Assembly: GCA_016720075.1 (NCBI GenBank)
Contig: JADJXW010000001.1
Coordinates: 248,001-312,000 of the forward strand
Reading direction: 5' to 3'
From: Pseudomonadota bacterium
GTDB lineage: Bacteria > Pseudomonadota > Gammaproteobacteria > Steroidobacterales > Steroidobacteraceae
Length of the DNA stretch: 64,000 nt
Below the pieces are notes generated by a model, which saw only the letters and a program-made list of their open reading frames with translations, did not search any database and was not told the DNA's origin. Numbering within the stretch: the stretch's first letter is position 1; each line of letters starts with the position of its first letter. The position numbers were made by a program, and so were the translations under genes. Shown here in pieces: positions 27,287 through 39,368 of this stretch.

Positions 27287-28242
27287 GCGGGATTGGTCTC
27301 GATGGTCACATGCACCAGGTTCGGCACATCGGCCAGCAGTCGACGGTATTCGTCCGGTGTGCGCAGATTCGCCCCGCGCAGCGCCACCAGCAGTGCCTGG
27401 TGGCCCGGACCCAGCCGCCAGACATGCAGGTCGAGCACCTGGGCGCCGGGGCTGGCGGCCTCGATGCGCGAGCGCACGGCCTTCTCGAGCGCGCTGTCGT
27501 CGTGGGAATCGAGCAGCGTGCGGCCGGCGCTGCGGGCAAGGCCAATGGACCAGTGCGCGATCACCGCCGCGCCCAGGATGCCGATCACCGCGTCCATCCA
27601 CACCCAGCCCAGGAACCGGCCCGCGATCAGCGCGATGATGGCCAGCACCGAGGTGAGCGCATCGGCCAGCACATGCAGGTAGGCCGCGTGGAGGTTGGTG
27701 TCGCGGTGGTGGTGCGCGTCGCCATGGTCGTGATCATCATCGTCGTCATGGTCATGGTCATGGTCATGGTCATGGTCATGGTCGTCGTGCAGCAGCCAGG
27801 CACTGACGAGGTTCACGATCAGACCCACCACCGCGATGCCGCCGGCCTGCAGGAAATCGATGTCCTGCGGATGGATGAGACGGCGCACCGACTCCGCCGC
27901 GATCAGCACCGAGACGATGGCCAGTGACACGGCGCTGGCAAAACCCGCCAGATCCCCCACCTTGCCGGTGCCGAACGAGAAGCGCGGGTTGCCGGCATGC
28001 TGGCGCGCGTAGCGATAGGCCAGCGCGGCGATGGCCAGCGCCGCCGCATGCGTGGCCATGTGCCAGCCATCGGCCACCACGGCCATCGAGCCGTAATAGG
28101 TGCCGCCGATGATCTCGGCCAGCATCATGACCAGCGTCAGCGCCACCACCCAGCCGGTGCGGCGCGCGTGATCGTCATGGCGCTCGCCCAGCCAGGAGCG
28201 GGGGCAGGCGGGATCGGCTTCGTTGCGGCCTGAGCGTGACAT
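27283..28242 (-). CDS. Cation diffusion facilitator (DmeF/ZitB-like metal exporter)
   Basis: 319 residues from ATG 28242 (AGGCGG upstream). Six membrane helices; metal-site motifs HxxxH... appear as VVADGWHMATHAAAL (helix II) and LHVLADALTSVLAI (helix V). Between helices IV and V is a cytoplasmic loop made of His-Asp repeats (residues about 155-185) encoded by a perfect hexamer repeat. A C-terminal CDF dimer domain follows (VLDLHVWRLGPGHQALLV). It exports Zn, Co or similar divalent ions. Its stop overlaps ydbH. Confidence 0.92.
   Translation of the reverse strand: MSRSGRNEADPACPRSWLGERHDDHARRTGWVVALTLVMMLAEIIGGTYYGSMAVVADGWHMATHAAALAIAALAYRYARQHAGNPRFSFGTGKVGDLAGFASAVSLAIVSVLIAAESVRRLIHPQDIDFLQAGGIAVVGLIVNLVSAWLLHDDHDHDHDHDHDHDDDDDHDHGDAHHHRDTNLHAAYLHVLADALTSVLAIIALIAGRFLGWVWMDAVIGILGAAVIAHWSIGLARSAGRTLLDSHDDSALEKAVRSRIEAASPGAQVLDLHVWRLGPGHQALLVALRGANLRTPDEYRRLLADVPNLVHVTIETNPA
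27745..27780. repeat. Six tandem copies of a 6-bp unit (GTCATG)
   Basis: Six uninterrupted GTCATG units, read as Asp-His dipeptides on the minus strand inside the CDF exporter's metal-binding loop; imperfect units flank it. Copy-number slippage would stay in frame and change only the number of His-Asp pairs. Confidence 0.97.
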
Positions 28243-28332
28243 GGTCCGCCTATTCTGCACCCCCGGGTGCCTGAAACAATTCTGTCATCGTCCGGTAACA
28301 ACCCTGCCTTGCTGCTGCTTCAGTCTGCGGGC

Positions 28333-28890
28333 ATGGCAAGACCCATGGCTCCCGCGAAACTGCTGCTGGCCATCGCCTGGCTGGACCAGGCGGAGTTGAG
28401 TGCCTGCAGGACCTTCAACCGCACCGTGCGGCGCGCCGGGCTGCTGCGCGTGTTCCGTATCGCAAGCCGCCTGGGTGACGGTGTGCTGTGGTACTCGCTG
28501 ATGGCGCTGCTGGCCCTCGTCGGAGGCGCGCAGGGCCGGATGACGGCGCTGCAGTGTGCCGTCGCCGGCGTGACGGGGCTCGCGCTGTATCGCGGCCTGA
28601 AGAACGTGCTGGTGCGCGAGCGGCCCTACATGACGCACGCCGCCATCGTCTGCGCCGGCCGGCCACTGGATCGCTTCAGCTTTCCCTCGGGCCACACGCT
28701 GCACGCCGTGAGCTTCACGGTGATCATCTGCAGCGCGCTGCCGCTGGCCGCACTGGTGCTGGTGCCGGTGGCCCTGCTCATCGCGCTGTCGCGGATGGTG
28801 CTGGGGCTTCACTACCCCACGGATGTGGTGGCCGGTGGGCTGCTGGGCGCCGGCATCGCTTTCGCCACGCTCAGCCTGGTGGGGAGTTGA
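28333..28890 (+). CDS. PAP2-family membrane phosphatase
   Basis: About 185 residues from ATG 28333; a GTG at 28267 would add 22 residues with no ribosome-binding site. The three PAP2 active-site motifs are present: KNVLVRERP (K-x6-RP), PSGHTLHAV (PSGH) and SRMVLGLHYPTDV (SR-x5-H-x3-D). Four to five hydrophobic helices make it an integral membrane lipid phosphatase (undecaprenyl-diphosphate or phosphatidic-acid/PGP type). The stop overlaps the TTG start of a glycosyltransferase, suggesting a shared role in lipid or envelope glycan metabolism. Confidence 0.85.
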   Translation: MARPMAPAKLLLAIAWLDQAELSACRTFNRTVRRAGLLRVFRIASRLGDGVLWYSLMALLALVGGAQGRMTALQCAVAGVTGLALYRGLKNVLVRERPYMTHAAIVCAGRPLDRFSFPSGHTLHAVSFTVIICSALPLAALVLVPVALLIALSRMVLGLHYPTDVVAGGLLGAGIAFATLSLVGS

Positions 28891-30200
28891 TCCTGCGCCC
28901 GCTGATTGTCTCGGACGTGTACTTCCCGCGCGTCAACGGCGTTTCCACGTCGATCCGCAGTTTTCGCGAGGACCTGGCCCGGCAGGGCGTGGCCTCCACG
29001 CTGGTGGCGCCGGATCATGGCGCGCATTCCCGGCAGGCTGTCGAACCCGACGTACTGCGCGTGCCATCGCGGCCGGTGCCGTTTGATCCCGAAGACCGCA
29101 TCATGCGCTGGTCGGCGCTGCGCGCCACGCTGGCCGGCGTGCCGCGCGAGCGCTGTGATCTGGTGCATATCCAGACTCCCTTCCTGGCGCACTACGCCGG
29201 TCTGAAACTCGCCCGCGAGCGGGGCGTGCCGGTGGTGGCCACCTGCCACACGTATTTCGAGGACTACCTGCACCACTACATGCCGCTGCTGCCCGGCTTC
29301 GCCGGCGCGTGGCTCGCGCGCAGCGTGATGACGCGCCAGCTCAACGCGGTGGATGCGGTGGTGTCGCCGTCGGAGCCGGTGCGCAAGCGGCTGCTGGAAT
29401 ATGGCGTAACCCGCCCCATCCACGTGATTCCCACCGGCATGACCGAGGATCGCTTCGTGCCAGGCTCGCCGCAGCGTTTTCGCGAGCTGTTCGGGTTCTC
29501 GCCGGAGCAGCGCATCGTGCTGAACGTGGGCCGTGTGGCGCACGAGAAGAACCTGGGCTTCCTGCTGCGCATGTTCCAGCTCGTGGCGCGGCGCGATGCG
29601 CATGCGGTGCTGGTGATCGCGGGCGAAGGCCCGGCGCGCGGCGCGCTGCAGGCCCAGGCCGAGAAGCTGGGCATCGGCACCCGCACGCGCTTCATCGGCA
29701 ACCTGGACCGCGAGCGCACGCTGAACGACTGCTATGCGGCCGCCGATGCGTTCGTGTTCGCCTCGCGCACGGAAACCCAGGGGCTGGTGCTGCTCGAGGC
29801 CATGGCGCAGTCCCGGCCCGTGGTGTCCACCGCATGCCTGGGCACGCGCTCGGTGCTCACCTCGGGCAGCGGGGCCTGCGTGGTCGAGGAATCCGAGGAT
29901 GATTTCGCCGCCGCGGTCTGCTCGGTGCTGAAGGATCCGGGCCAGGCCCGGCAGATGGGCGAGAAAGCCCGCGCCTGGGCGCTGCAGTGGTCCTCGGCCA
30001 GCCTGGCGGCGCGCATTGCCGATCTGTACCGCGCGCTGCAGGCCAGCGGCGCAACTTGCGATAGACTTCCACCCCGAGCGGCAATGCCTGCCGCGACGGA
30101 AGGTGGTCATGACGGCGAAGCGCGCGCTGGTAGTGGACGATTCAAAGTCCGCGCGGGCATTTCTGGCAAAGCTGCTGGAGGAGCAATCCCTCCTGGTTGA
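28887..30200 (+). CDS. Glycosyltransferase, GT4 family
   Basis: 437 residues from a TTG that overlaps the PAP2 stop (TTGA). The N-terminal Rossmann lobe starts SDVYFPRVNGVSTSIRSF, as in GT4 enzymes making glycolipids (SqdX/MgtA-like). The C-terminal lobe has NVGRVAHEKNLGFLL, VLVIAGEGP, and the donor-binding E-x7-E motif in SRTETQGLVLLEAMAQ. Family members use nucleotide sugars and often lipid acceptors. The last about 30 residues look unrelated to the family and overlap the next gene by 92 bases, which is unusually long. Confidence 0.88.
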   Translation: MILRPLIVSDVYFPRVNGVSTSIRSFREDLARQGVASTLVAPDHGAHSRQAVEPDVLRVPSRPVPFDPEDRIMRWSALRATLAGVPRERCDLVHIQTPFLAHYAGLKLARERGVPVVATCHTYFEDYLHHYMPLLPGFAGAWLARSVMTRQLNAVDAVVSPSEPVRKRLLEYGVTRPIHVIPTGMTEDRFVPGSPQRFRELFGFSPEQRIVLNVGRVAHEKNLGFLLRMFQLVARRDAHAVLVIAGEGPARGALQAQAEKLGIGTRTRFIGNLDRERTLNDCYAAADAFVFASRTETQGLVLLEAMAQSRPVVSTACLGTRSVLTSGSGACVVEESEDDFAAAVCSVLKDPGQARQMGEKARAWALQWSSASLAARIADLYRALQASGATCDRLPPRAAMPAATEGGHDGEARAGSGRFKVRAGISGKAAGGAIPPG

Positions 30201-31437
30201 TGCTGCCGAGACTGCCGAACAGGCCATCGATTACCTCTCGCAGCATCGTCCCGACGTGATCTTCATGGATCACCTGATGCCGGGCATGGACGGCTTCCAG
30301 GCCGTGCAGGCCATCAAGAGCAATCCGCGCACCGCGACCATCCCGATCCTCATGTACACCTCGCAGGAAGGCGAGCTGTACCTGGGGCAGGCCCGCGCGC
30401 TGGGCGCGGTGGGCGTGCTGCCAAAGAGCGTGGCGCCGGCAGATGTGCGAACCGTGCTGCAGCAGCTGCACCTGGTGGAGCAGCCCGAGGCGCAGACCGT
30501 GGCCGAGCAGCCCGAACTGCTGGATGCCGCCGTGGCCGTGGCCAACACGCTGGAGCTCGAGGCGCTGCCGCCTCCCGCCGAGGTCGATGTGGACGGCCTG
30601 CGCGAGGACATCGCCGCGCTCAAGCGCCAGATGTTCGATCACCTGGAAGTGCTGGGGCAGCGTTTCTCGGCCGAGCTGCGCGCGGGCATCAAGGATGCGC
30701 TGCCTCCCGCGCCCGAGATGCCGCCGCCCGAGCCGCCGCGCGCAAGCCCGCTGCCCTGGGTACTGGCGCTGGCCGCGGGACTTGCGGCCGTGGTGCTGGG
30801 CACGCTGTGGTGGCAGGGCAGCCAGCGCGAGTCGGTGCTGCGCAACGAACTGGCCGATACGCGCGCCACGGTGACGGAACTGTCCGCGCGCCTGGCGGCG
30901 CCGGTGGTCGAACCGGTCGCCACGGCCGAAACCCTCGCCGCTGATGGCACGCCCATCGCTGGCGCCGTGGCGCCGGTGGTCGTGAAGGTGCCCTTCGGCG
31001 AGGCGCCGCTGGCGGGCGCGCGCATCGAGAGGCTGCGAGAGTTCGCCACGCGCATGATCGCGCAGGGCGAGCGCGGCACGGTTGAGGTGCGCCGCTATCC
31101 CGGGCGGTTCTGCCTTTCGGGCAATGCCACCGAGGGATATTCGATGGCCGAGGCGGCCACGCCCTACATCAAGTGCGAACTGATGGCCGACGCCAACGAC
31201 GCGGCGCTGGGCAACAGGGCGTCCGAGTCCGTGGCCTTCGCCACCACGCTCGCGGACCTGCGCAAGCAGGGCGGCGAGGCGGTGCGCATCGACGTGGCCG
31301 AAGGCCGTGGCGATACCACCGCCGTGGCGTATCCCGAGATCGGCGGCACGCCGCCCAGGATTCCGACCGCCGGCGAGTGGAATGCCGCCGCCGAGGCCAA
31401 CAACCGCGTCGAGATCCGCTGGCACCCGACCCCGTGA
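30109..31437 (+). CDS. Response-regulator receiver fused to membrane helix and OmpA-like tail
   Basis: 442 residues from ATG 30109 (GGAAGGTGG upstream). Residues 1-120 form a receiver domain: VVDDSK acidic pocket, phospho-acceptor Asp in VIFMDHLMPGMDG, Thr/Lys switch residues (YTS and PKS). A linker with a short coiled coil follows (about 160-200), then a Pro-rich stretch, one membrane helix (about 216-235), another coil and an extracytoplasmic domain. Its end (AEANNRVEIRW) recalls the OmpA-family peptidoglycan-binding consensus, though key residues are degenerate. There is no DNA-binding output. A phosphorylated cytoplasmic switch tied to an outside domain is unusual. Confidence 0.7.
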   Translation: MTAKRALVVDDSKSARAFLAKLLEEQSLLVDAAETAEQAIDYLSQHRPDVIFMDHLMPGMDGFQAVQAIKSNPRTATIPILMYTSQEGELYLGQARALGAVGVLPKSVAPADVRTVLQQLHLVEQPEAQTVAEQPELLDAAVAVANTLELEALPPPAEVDVDGLREDIAALKRQMFDHLEVLGQRFSAELRAGIKDALPPAPEMPPPEPPRASPLPWVLALAAGLAAVVLGTLWWQGSQRESVLRNELADTRATVTELSARLAAPVVEPVATAETLAADGTPIAGAVAPVVVKVPFGEAPLAGARIERLREFATRMIAQGERGTVEVRRYPGRFCLSGNATEGYSMAEAATPYIKCELMADANDAALGNRASESVAFATTLADLRKQGGEAVRIDVAEGRGDTTAVAYPEIGGTPPRIPTAGEWNAAAEANNRVEIRWHPTP

Positions 31438-32414
31438 AGCCCTTCAGGCCGCGGTGGCCGTGGGGCAACCGCCACCTGCAGTCCATCCTGCCCAGCCTGC
31501 TGCCGCGCGGACGCCTGCGCCGGCGCGCCGCGGCGCTGCTCGCCGCGAGCCACGAGCTGGTGCTCGATTGCGGCGATGGCGTGCGGCTGCAGGCCTGGCA
31601 TGCGGCGCCGGCAAAACCCACCGGGCGGCTGGCCATCCTGCTGCATGGCTGGGAGGGCAGCGCCGAGTCGTACTACATCCTCGCGCTTGCCAATCGCCTG
31701 TTCGGCGCCGGCGTGGACGTGGTGCGCCTGAACCTGCGCGACCACGGCGACACGCATCACCTGAACGAGGGCATCTTCCACTCGTGCCGGCTGGCCGAGG
31801 TCTGCGGCGCCGTGGGTGCGCTGGCGCGGCGCTTTCCGGGCTCGCCGCCGTGGCTCGTGGGCTTCTCGCTGGGCGGGAATTTCGCGCTGCGCGTCGGCGC
31901 CAGCGATGATCCGCGCGTGGGGCCGCTGGCGGGCGTCATCGGCATCTCCCCGGTGCTGCATCCCGACAACGCGATGAAGGCGATGGAACAGGGAATGCCG
32001 CTTTACCAGCGCTACTTCGTGCACAAGTGGTCGCGCTCGCTGCGGCGCAAGCAGCAGCTATGGCGCCCCGACATGGTCCGCGAGGAGATCTACGGCTACG
32101 GCGACCTGCGGCGCATGACCGAGGTGCTGGTCGCCGACCACACCGATTTTCCTGGCATCCAGCACTATCTGGAGGGCTATGCCATCACGGGTGATCGGCT
32201 GCTGGGGCTCCGGGCGCCGGCCACGATCCTGACGGCGCTGGATGATCCGATCATTCCCGCCTCGGACCTGGATCGGCTGGCCCGCTCGCCGCTGCTGCGC
32301 GTGGTGACCACCGAGCGCGGCGGTCACATGGGATTCATCGAGAGTCCATTGGCGCCGTCATGGGTGAACGGCTTCGTCTGCGAGACGATGGGGATACACG
32401 AAGGCGGCGGTTAG
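31434..32414 (+). CDS. Alpha/beta hydrolase, YheT-like
   Basis: 326 residues, GTG start overlapping the upstream stop (GTGA). The N terminus NRHLQSILPSLLPR is typical of YheT/ABHD hydrolases. Catalytic triad candidates: Ser in GFSLGGN, Asp in LTALDDPIIP and His in ERGGHMGF. The oxyanion-hole region is LLHGWEGS. Substrates are probably esters of lipids or acyl chains. Followed by a hairpin shared with the convergent bactofilin gene. Confidence 0.9.
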   Translation: MKPFRPRWPWGNRHLQSILPSLLPRGRLRRRAAALLAASHELVLDCGDGVRLQAWHAAPAKPTGRLAILLHGWEGSAESYYILALANRLFGAGVDVVRLNLRDHGDTHHLNEGIFHSCRLAEVCGAVGALARRFPGSPPWLVGFSLGGNFALRVGASDDPRVGPLAGVIGISPVLHPDNAMKAMEQGMPLYQRYFVHKWSRSLRRKQQLWRPDMVREEIYGYGDLRRMTEVLVADHTDFPGIQHYLEGYAITGDRLLGLRAPATILTALDDPIIPASDLDRLARSPLLRVVTTERGGHMGFIESPLAPSWVNGFVCETMGIHEGGG

Positions 32415-32454
32415 CCCGCGCGATCGCGCGCGTGCTACGCGCGGGCGCGCTTTT
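32414..32454 (+). terminator. Possible terminator between convergent genes
   Basis: A 9-bp stem (32414-32422 with 32438-32446) encloses the bactofilin stop codon and is followed by a short TTTT at 32451. The T run is short and the loop 15 bases, so termination may be weak. Confidence 0.4.
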
Positions 32455-32833
32455 CCTCGAACTGCACCACCGGCTCGCCGCTGGTCACGAGGATGTCGCC
32501 GTCGATCACCGCGCCGCGGGCGATGGCCAGGCTCTTGGCCGAGACCGAGCCCTTGATGACGGCGGCGGCGCCGACTTCCAGCCGGTCACTGACCACGATG
32601 CTGCCGGTGAGGCGGCCGGCCACCACGCCCGAGCGGGCGCGCACCTGGCCTTCCCAGTGCGCATCGCGCGCGATGGTGAGCATGCCGCCCACATCGCCGT
32701 CGCCCTGCACGCTGCCGCTGAGCATCACCGCGCCGGGCGCGACGATGTCGCCGCGGAACTGCACGCCGGCGCCGATCAGGGTGGGAGGTCCGCTGGAGCG
32801 GTCGGTCAGTCGGCGGGTCGGGGAGTCAGCCAT
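32435..32833 (-). CDS. Bactofilin family cytoskeletal protein
   Basis: 132 residues from ATG 32833. The core (about 20-120) is a run of short repeats typical of the polymer-forming right-handed beta-helix (PF04519-like): GAGVQFRGDIVAPGAVMLSG, WEGQVRARSGVVAGRLTG, LEVGAAAVIKGSVSAKSLAI. Short polar tails flank the helix, as usual. Bactofilins self-assemble without nucleotide and place cell-wall or polar proteins. Longer upstream extensions in this frame are not family-like. The sigma54-RNA unit lies upstream on the opposite strand. Confidence 0.88.
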   Translation of the reverse strand: MADSPTRRLTDRSSGPPTLIGAGVQFRGDIVAPGAVMLSGSVQGDGDVGGMLTIARDAHWEGQVRARSGVVAGRLTGSIVVSDRLEVGAAAVIKGSVSAKSLAIARGAVIDGDILVTSGEPVVQFEEKRARA

Positions 32834-32997
32834 GTCATAAGACTGGCATCGGGCCCGCGCGGGCGCCGTGAAGCAGGCCCGGTTTGGGGTGCCGCCGCTG
32901 TGGCCCGAAGTGGGGCAGCGGTGCACTGGCGAGGTGCGAAAGGGGCGGCGCCACAGGCTGGAAAGCCCCGGGACCGCGAAAACGCCGGTTCGGGGAG

Positions 32998-33014
32998 TTG
33001 GCACGGTCATTGCT
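32998..33014 (+). promoter_or_regulatory. Sigma54 (RpoN) promoter
   Basis: TTGGCACG-GTCA-TTGCT matches the sigma54 -24/-12 consensus TGGCACG-N4-TTGCW at every defined base, with the required 10 bases between the GG (33000-33001) and GC (33012-33013) doublets. Transcription would start near 33025 on the plus strand. No plus-strand protein gene follows before the terminator at 33088. An imperfect inverted repeat CCGCTG-N15-CAGCGG at 32895-32921, about 80-105 bases upstream, could be an enhancer-binding-protein site. Confidence 0.82.
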
Positions 33015-33024
33015 TTGTATAGCT

Positions 33025-33125
33025 TGGGGTGAAGACAAGTCACCCCGTAGCGTGGATCCATCCCCCCCGTTGGTCCTCGCCTGCCTCAGCGCCGCAGTGC
33101 CTCGTGTTCTGCGGCGCTTTTTTTT
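33025..33125 (+). ncRNA. Predicted sigma54-dependent small RNA
   Basis: About 100 nt from the predicted start to the end of the terminator T run. It would begin with a perfect 7-bp stem (GGGGTGA / TCACCCC, 33026-33032 and 33040-33046; loop AGACAAG). A largely unpaired, C-rich middle (33047-33087) follows, including TCCTCGCC stretches complementary to ribosome-binding sites. The terminator hairpin with eight Ts ends it. No ORF with a ribosome-binding site fits. This layout resembles other sigma54-controlled regulators such as Qrr, GlmY/GlmZ or CrcZ, but I see no primary-sequence match to them. Confidence 0.65.
33088..33125 (+). terminator. Rho-independent terminator of the small RNA
   Basis: AGCGCCGCAG (33088-33097) pairs perfectly with CTGCGGCGCT (33109-33118) over an 11-base loop, running into eight Ts. 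The T run exists only on the plus strand, so it serves a plus-strand transcript, yet both flanking protein genes are on the minus strand. Confidence 0.9.
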
Positions 33126-33128
33126 GCC

Positions 33129-33773
33129 TCAGGCCCCCGGCGTATCCAGGAACTGCTGTTCCTCGGGCGTGGAGCGACGCGACAACGCCGCGTTGCGGTG
33201 GGGAAACCGGCCGAAACGCTGGATGACGTTCTGGTGCTGCTGCGCGAATTCCAGCACCGAGTCGAACAGCTTGCGGTGCTGCGCGGGCGCGTCGGCCTGC
33301 AGCCGGCGGTAGGCGGCAATGGATTCTTCCTGCATGGCGGCCGATTCGGCGTGCTGCAGGGGCAGATAGAGGAACAGCCGCTCGGCCAGCGACAGCGCGG
33401 CATCGGCGCCGGTGGTCAGTGCGTGCAGCGTGAAGGCCAGCGCCCGCGAGTCCTGGGCGTAGGCGCGAGCGCGGCCGCGGTACACATGGCGAGGGAACTG
33501 GTCGAGCAGCAGCACCAGAGCGAGCAGACGGTGCGGGCTGCCGGCCCAGTGGTCCAGCGCGCCCGAAGCCGCCTCGTCCATCAGCGTGCGGAAGCGGCTG
33601 GTGACCAGCGCGTCGCGCTCGGCGATCAGCTCGGGCGGGTCGTCGCCGCCAAACCACAGGTGCAGGCGGTCGGAGAAATGCGCCGGGGACAGAGGATCTG
33701 GCCCGAACCAGAAGTCGAGGACTTCCTGGGCGCGGCGCAGGCCAGGCGGTGGCGCGGTGGTGTTCGCGCTCAC
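33129..33773 (-). CDS. DUF924 family protein
   Basis: 214 residues, GTG start. Family hallmarks: VLDFWFG near residue 18, LWFGGDDPPELIAERDALV, the central LLDQFPRHVYRGRARAYAQD and FLYLPLQHAES. DUF924 proteins are small helical cytosolic proteins of unknown function. It lies 10 bases downstream of the hypothetical gene at 33784 and ends 4 bases from the small-RNA terminator on the opposite strand. Confidence 0.88.
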   Translation of the reverse strand: MSANTTAPPPGLRRAQEVLDFWFGPDPLSPAHFSDRLHLWFGGDDPPELIAERDALVTSRFRTLMDEAASGALDHWAGSPHRLLALVLLLDQFPRHVYRGRARAYAQDSRALAFTLHALTTGADAALSLAERLFLYLPLQHAESAAMQEESIAAYRRLQADAPAQHRKLFDSVLEFAQQHQNVIQRFGRFPHRNAALSRRSTPEEQQFLDTPGA

Positions 33774-33783
33774 CGCAGCCGGT

Positions 33784-34164
33784 TCACTCGCAGAGGCTCT
33801 CGAGCATCCCCTGCGCCACGGGCGAGAGCCGCTTGCGGGCGAGCTCGCGCGCCTTCGGCGCGTCCATGATGTGCTCCAGCGGGCCGGAAACCATCATTCC
33901 ACGCACGGCAGGATGCTTCGCGGACAGGCGTGCCATCTTGTTGAGCACGGTGAAGCCGCGATAGATCTTGTGGCGGGGAGTGGTTCTGTGCTCGATGGAG
34001 CGCGCCAGGTACTGGCCGAACCGGCTGTAGAGAAAGTAGTCGTCGTCGCCGACCTGAAACCGGGCCTCGGCGAAAAAATCGGGAAAATTCTTCTGAAGGT
34101 ACTGAGTGACACTCAGCAGACGGGGGTTGGGCTCCGAGGAGCTGGAAGAATTTTGAGTCTTCAT
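33784..34164 (-). CDS. Hypothetical protein
   Basis: 126 residues from ATG 34164. A Ser-rich N terminus is followed by a mixed alpha/beta body: LLSVTQYLQKNFPDFF, FGQYLARSIEHRT and a Lys/Arg-rich helical end (APKARELARKRLSP). No signal peptide, membrane segment or motif I recognise. It probably shares a transcript with the DUF924 gene (10-base gap). Upstream extension of the frame to 34383 is not supported by any start signal. Confidence 0.6.
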   Translation of the reverse strand: MKTQNSSSSSEPNPRLLSVTQYLQKNFPDFFAEARFQVGDDDYFLYSRFGQYLARSIEHRTTPRHKIYRGFTVLNKMARLSAKHPAVRGMMVSGPLEHIMDAPKARELARKRLSPVAQGMLESLCE

Positions 34165-34892
34165 CGTCGTGGGGTTAGAGCACCTCCAAGGGTCCTGGGA
34201 ACCATCTCTGGGCGTCACGAGCGACCATACCCCGCAACGCGCGCGGACAATAAAACCTGCAGCCCTGCGATGCAATAGTCGTGGGGAAGATTTTTCCGGT
34301 TCCGTGCGTCGCGCACACTCGCGTGGTGGTCGAGGAATGCCGGACGCGCGGTGGGTCGGGCTGGTCGCATGCTTTTGCTGCACTGGAAAACAAGCGTTCT
34401 GCGCGCATGTTGTTCCTCCCTTGGCCGTCTGATGTTTGCAGAAGGCGGCTTTGGTGGAGGTGTGCCTGGCCGTGCTTCGTCAGGACGCCGCGCGCGTGGT
34501 GCGCGGTGTTGCCGGCGCCGCGCCGGCTGGCGTCAGAAACCCGGGAGCCGGCGCCGGGTTGTCTTGGGGAATCCGGCTTTTCCTGCCCGGGGCAGCGTCG
34601 CCGGCCGGCGGCGAGGCAGGGATGGAACATCCCGCACCGCTGCATAACCTCATAATTCAGAAAAGGGCCATTTCCCCCGTTGTTTGGCGCCCCGACGGGG
34701 GCCTGCGAATTGATCTCTGCGCAGGCAGCGGTATTATTCAAGGAGTCTGTCTCCAGCTGCCGCGTCCGGGCGGGAGTGGCCTTCAGACGCAATCGTGTTG
34801 AATGTCAGGTCGTTGTGGGCCGGGTGCCTGTGACGGAGGCAGCTTCGCCTCCGAAAAAGGGCTACGGTCACCGACCAGGAGCCTACGTAAAG
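34165..34892. other. 728-base intergenic region upstream of gltB
   Basis: No convincing gene on either strand. It must hold the divergent promoters for gltB and the 34164 gene. A 7-bp hairpin (CGGAGGC / GCCTCCG, 34834-34853) lies about 40 bases before the gltB start. Several GC-rich palindromic stretches occur around 34480-34620, but no known riboswitch or RNA motif could be recognised. Confidence 0.6.

Positions 34893-39367
<4,475 letters not shown>

Positions 39368-39368
<1 letters not shown>

Noticed and set aside
34436..34801. A 121-codon plus-strand frame upstream of gltB
   Set aside because: No ribosome-binding site, no family-like sequence, low-complexity Gly/Pro/Arg composition.
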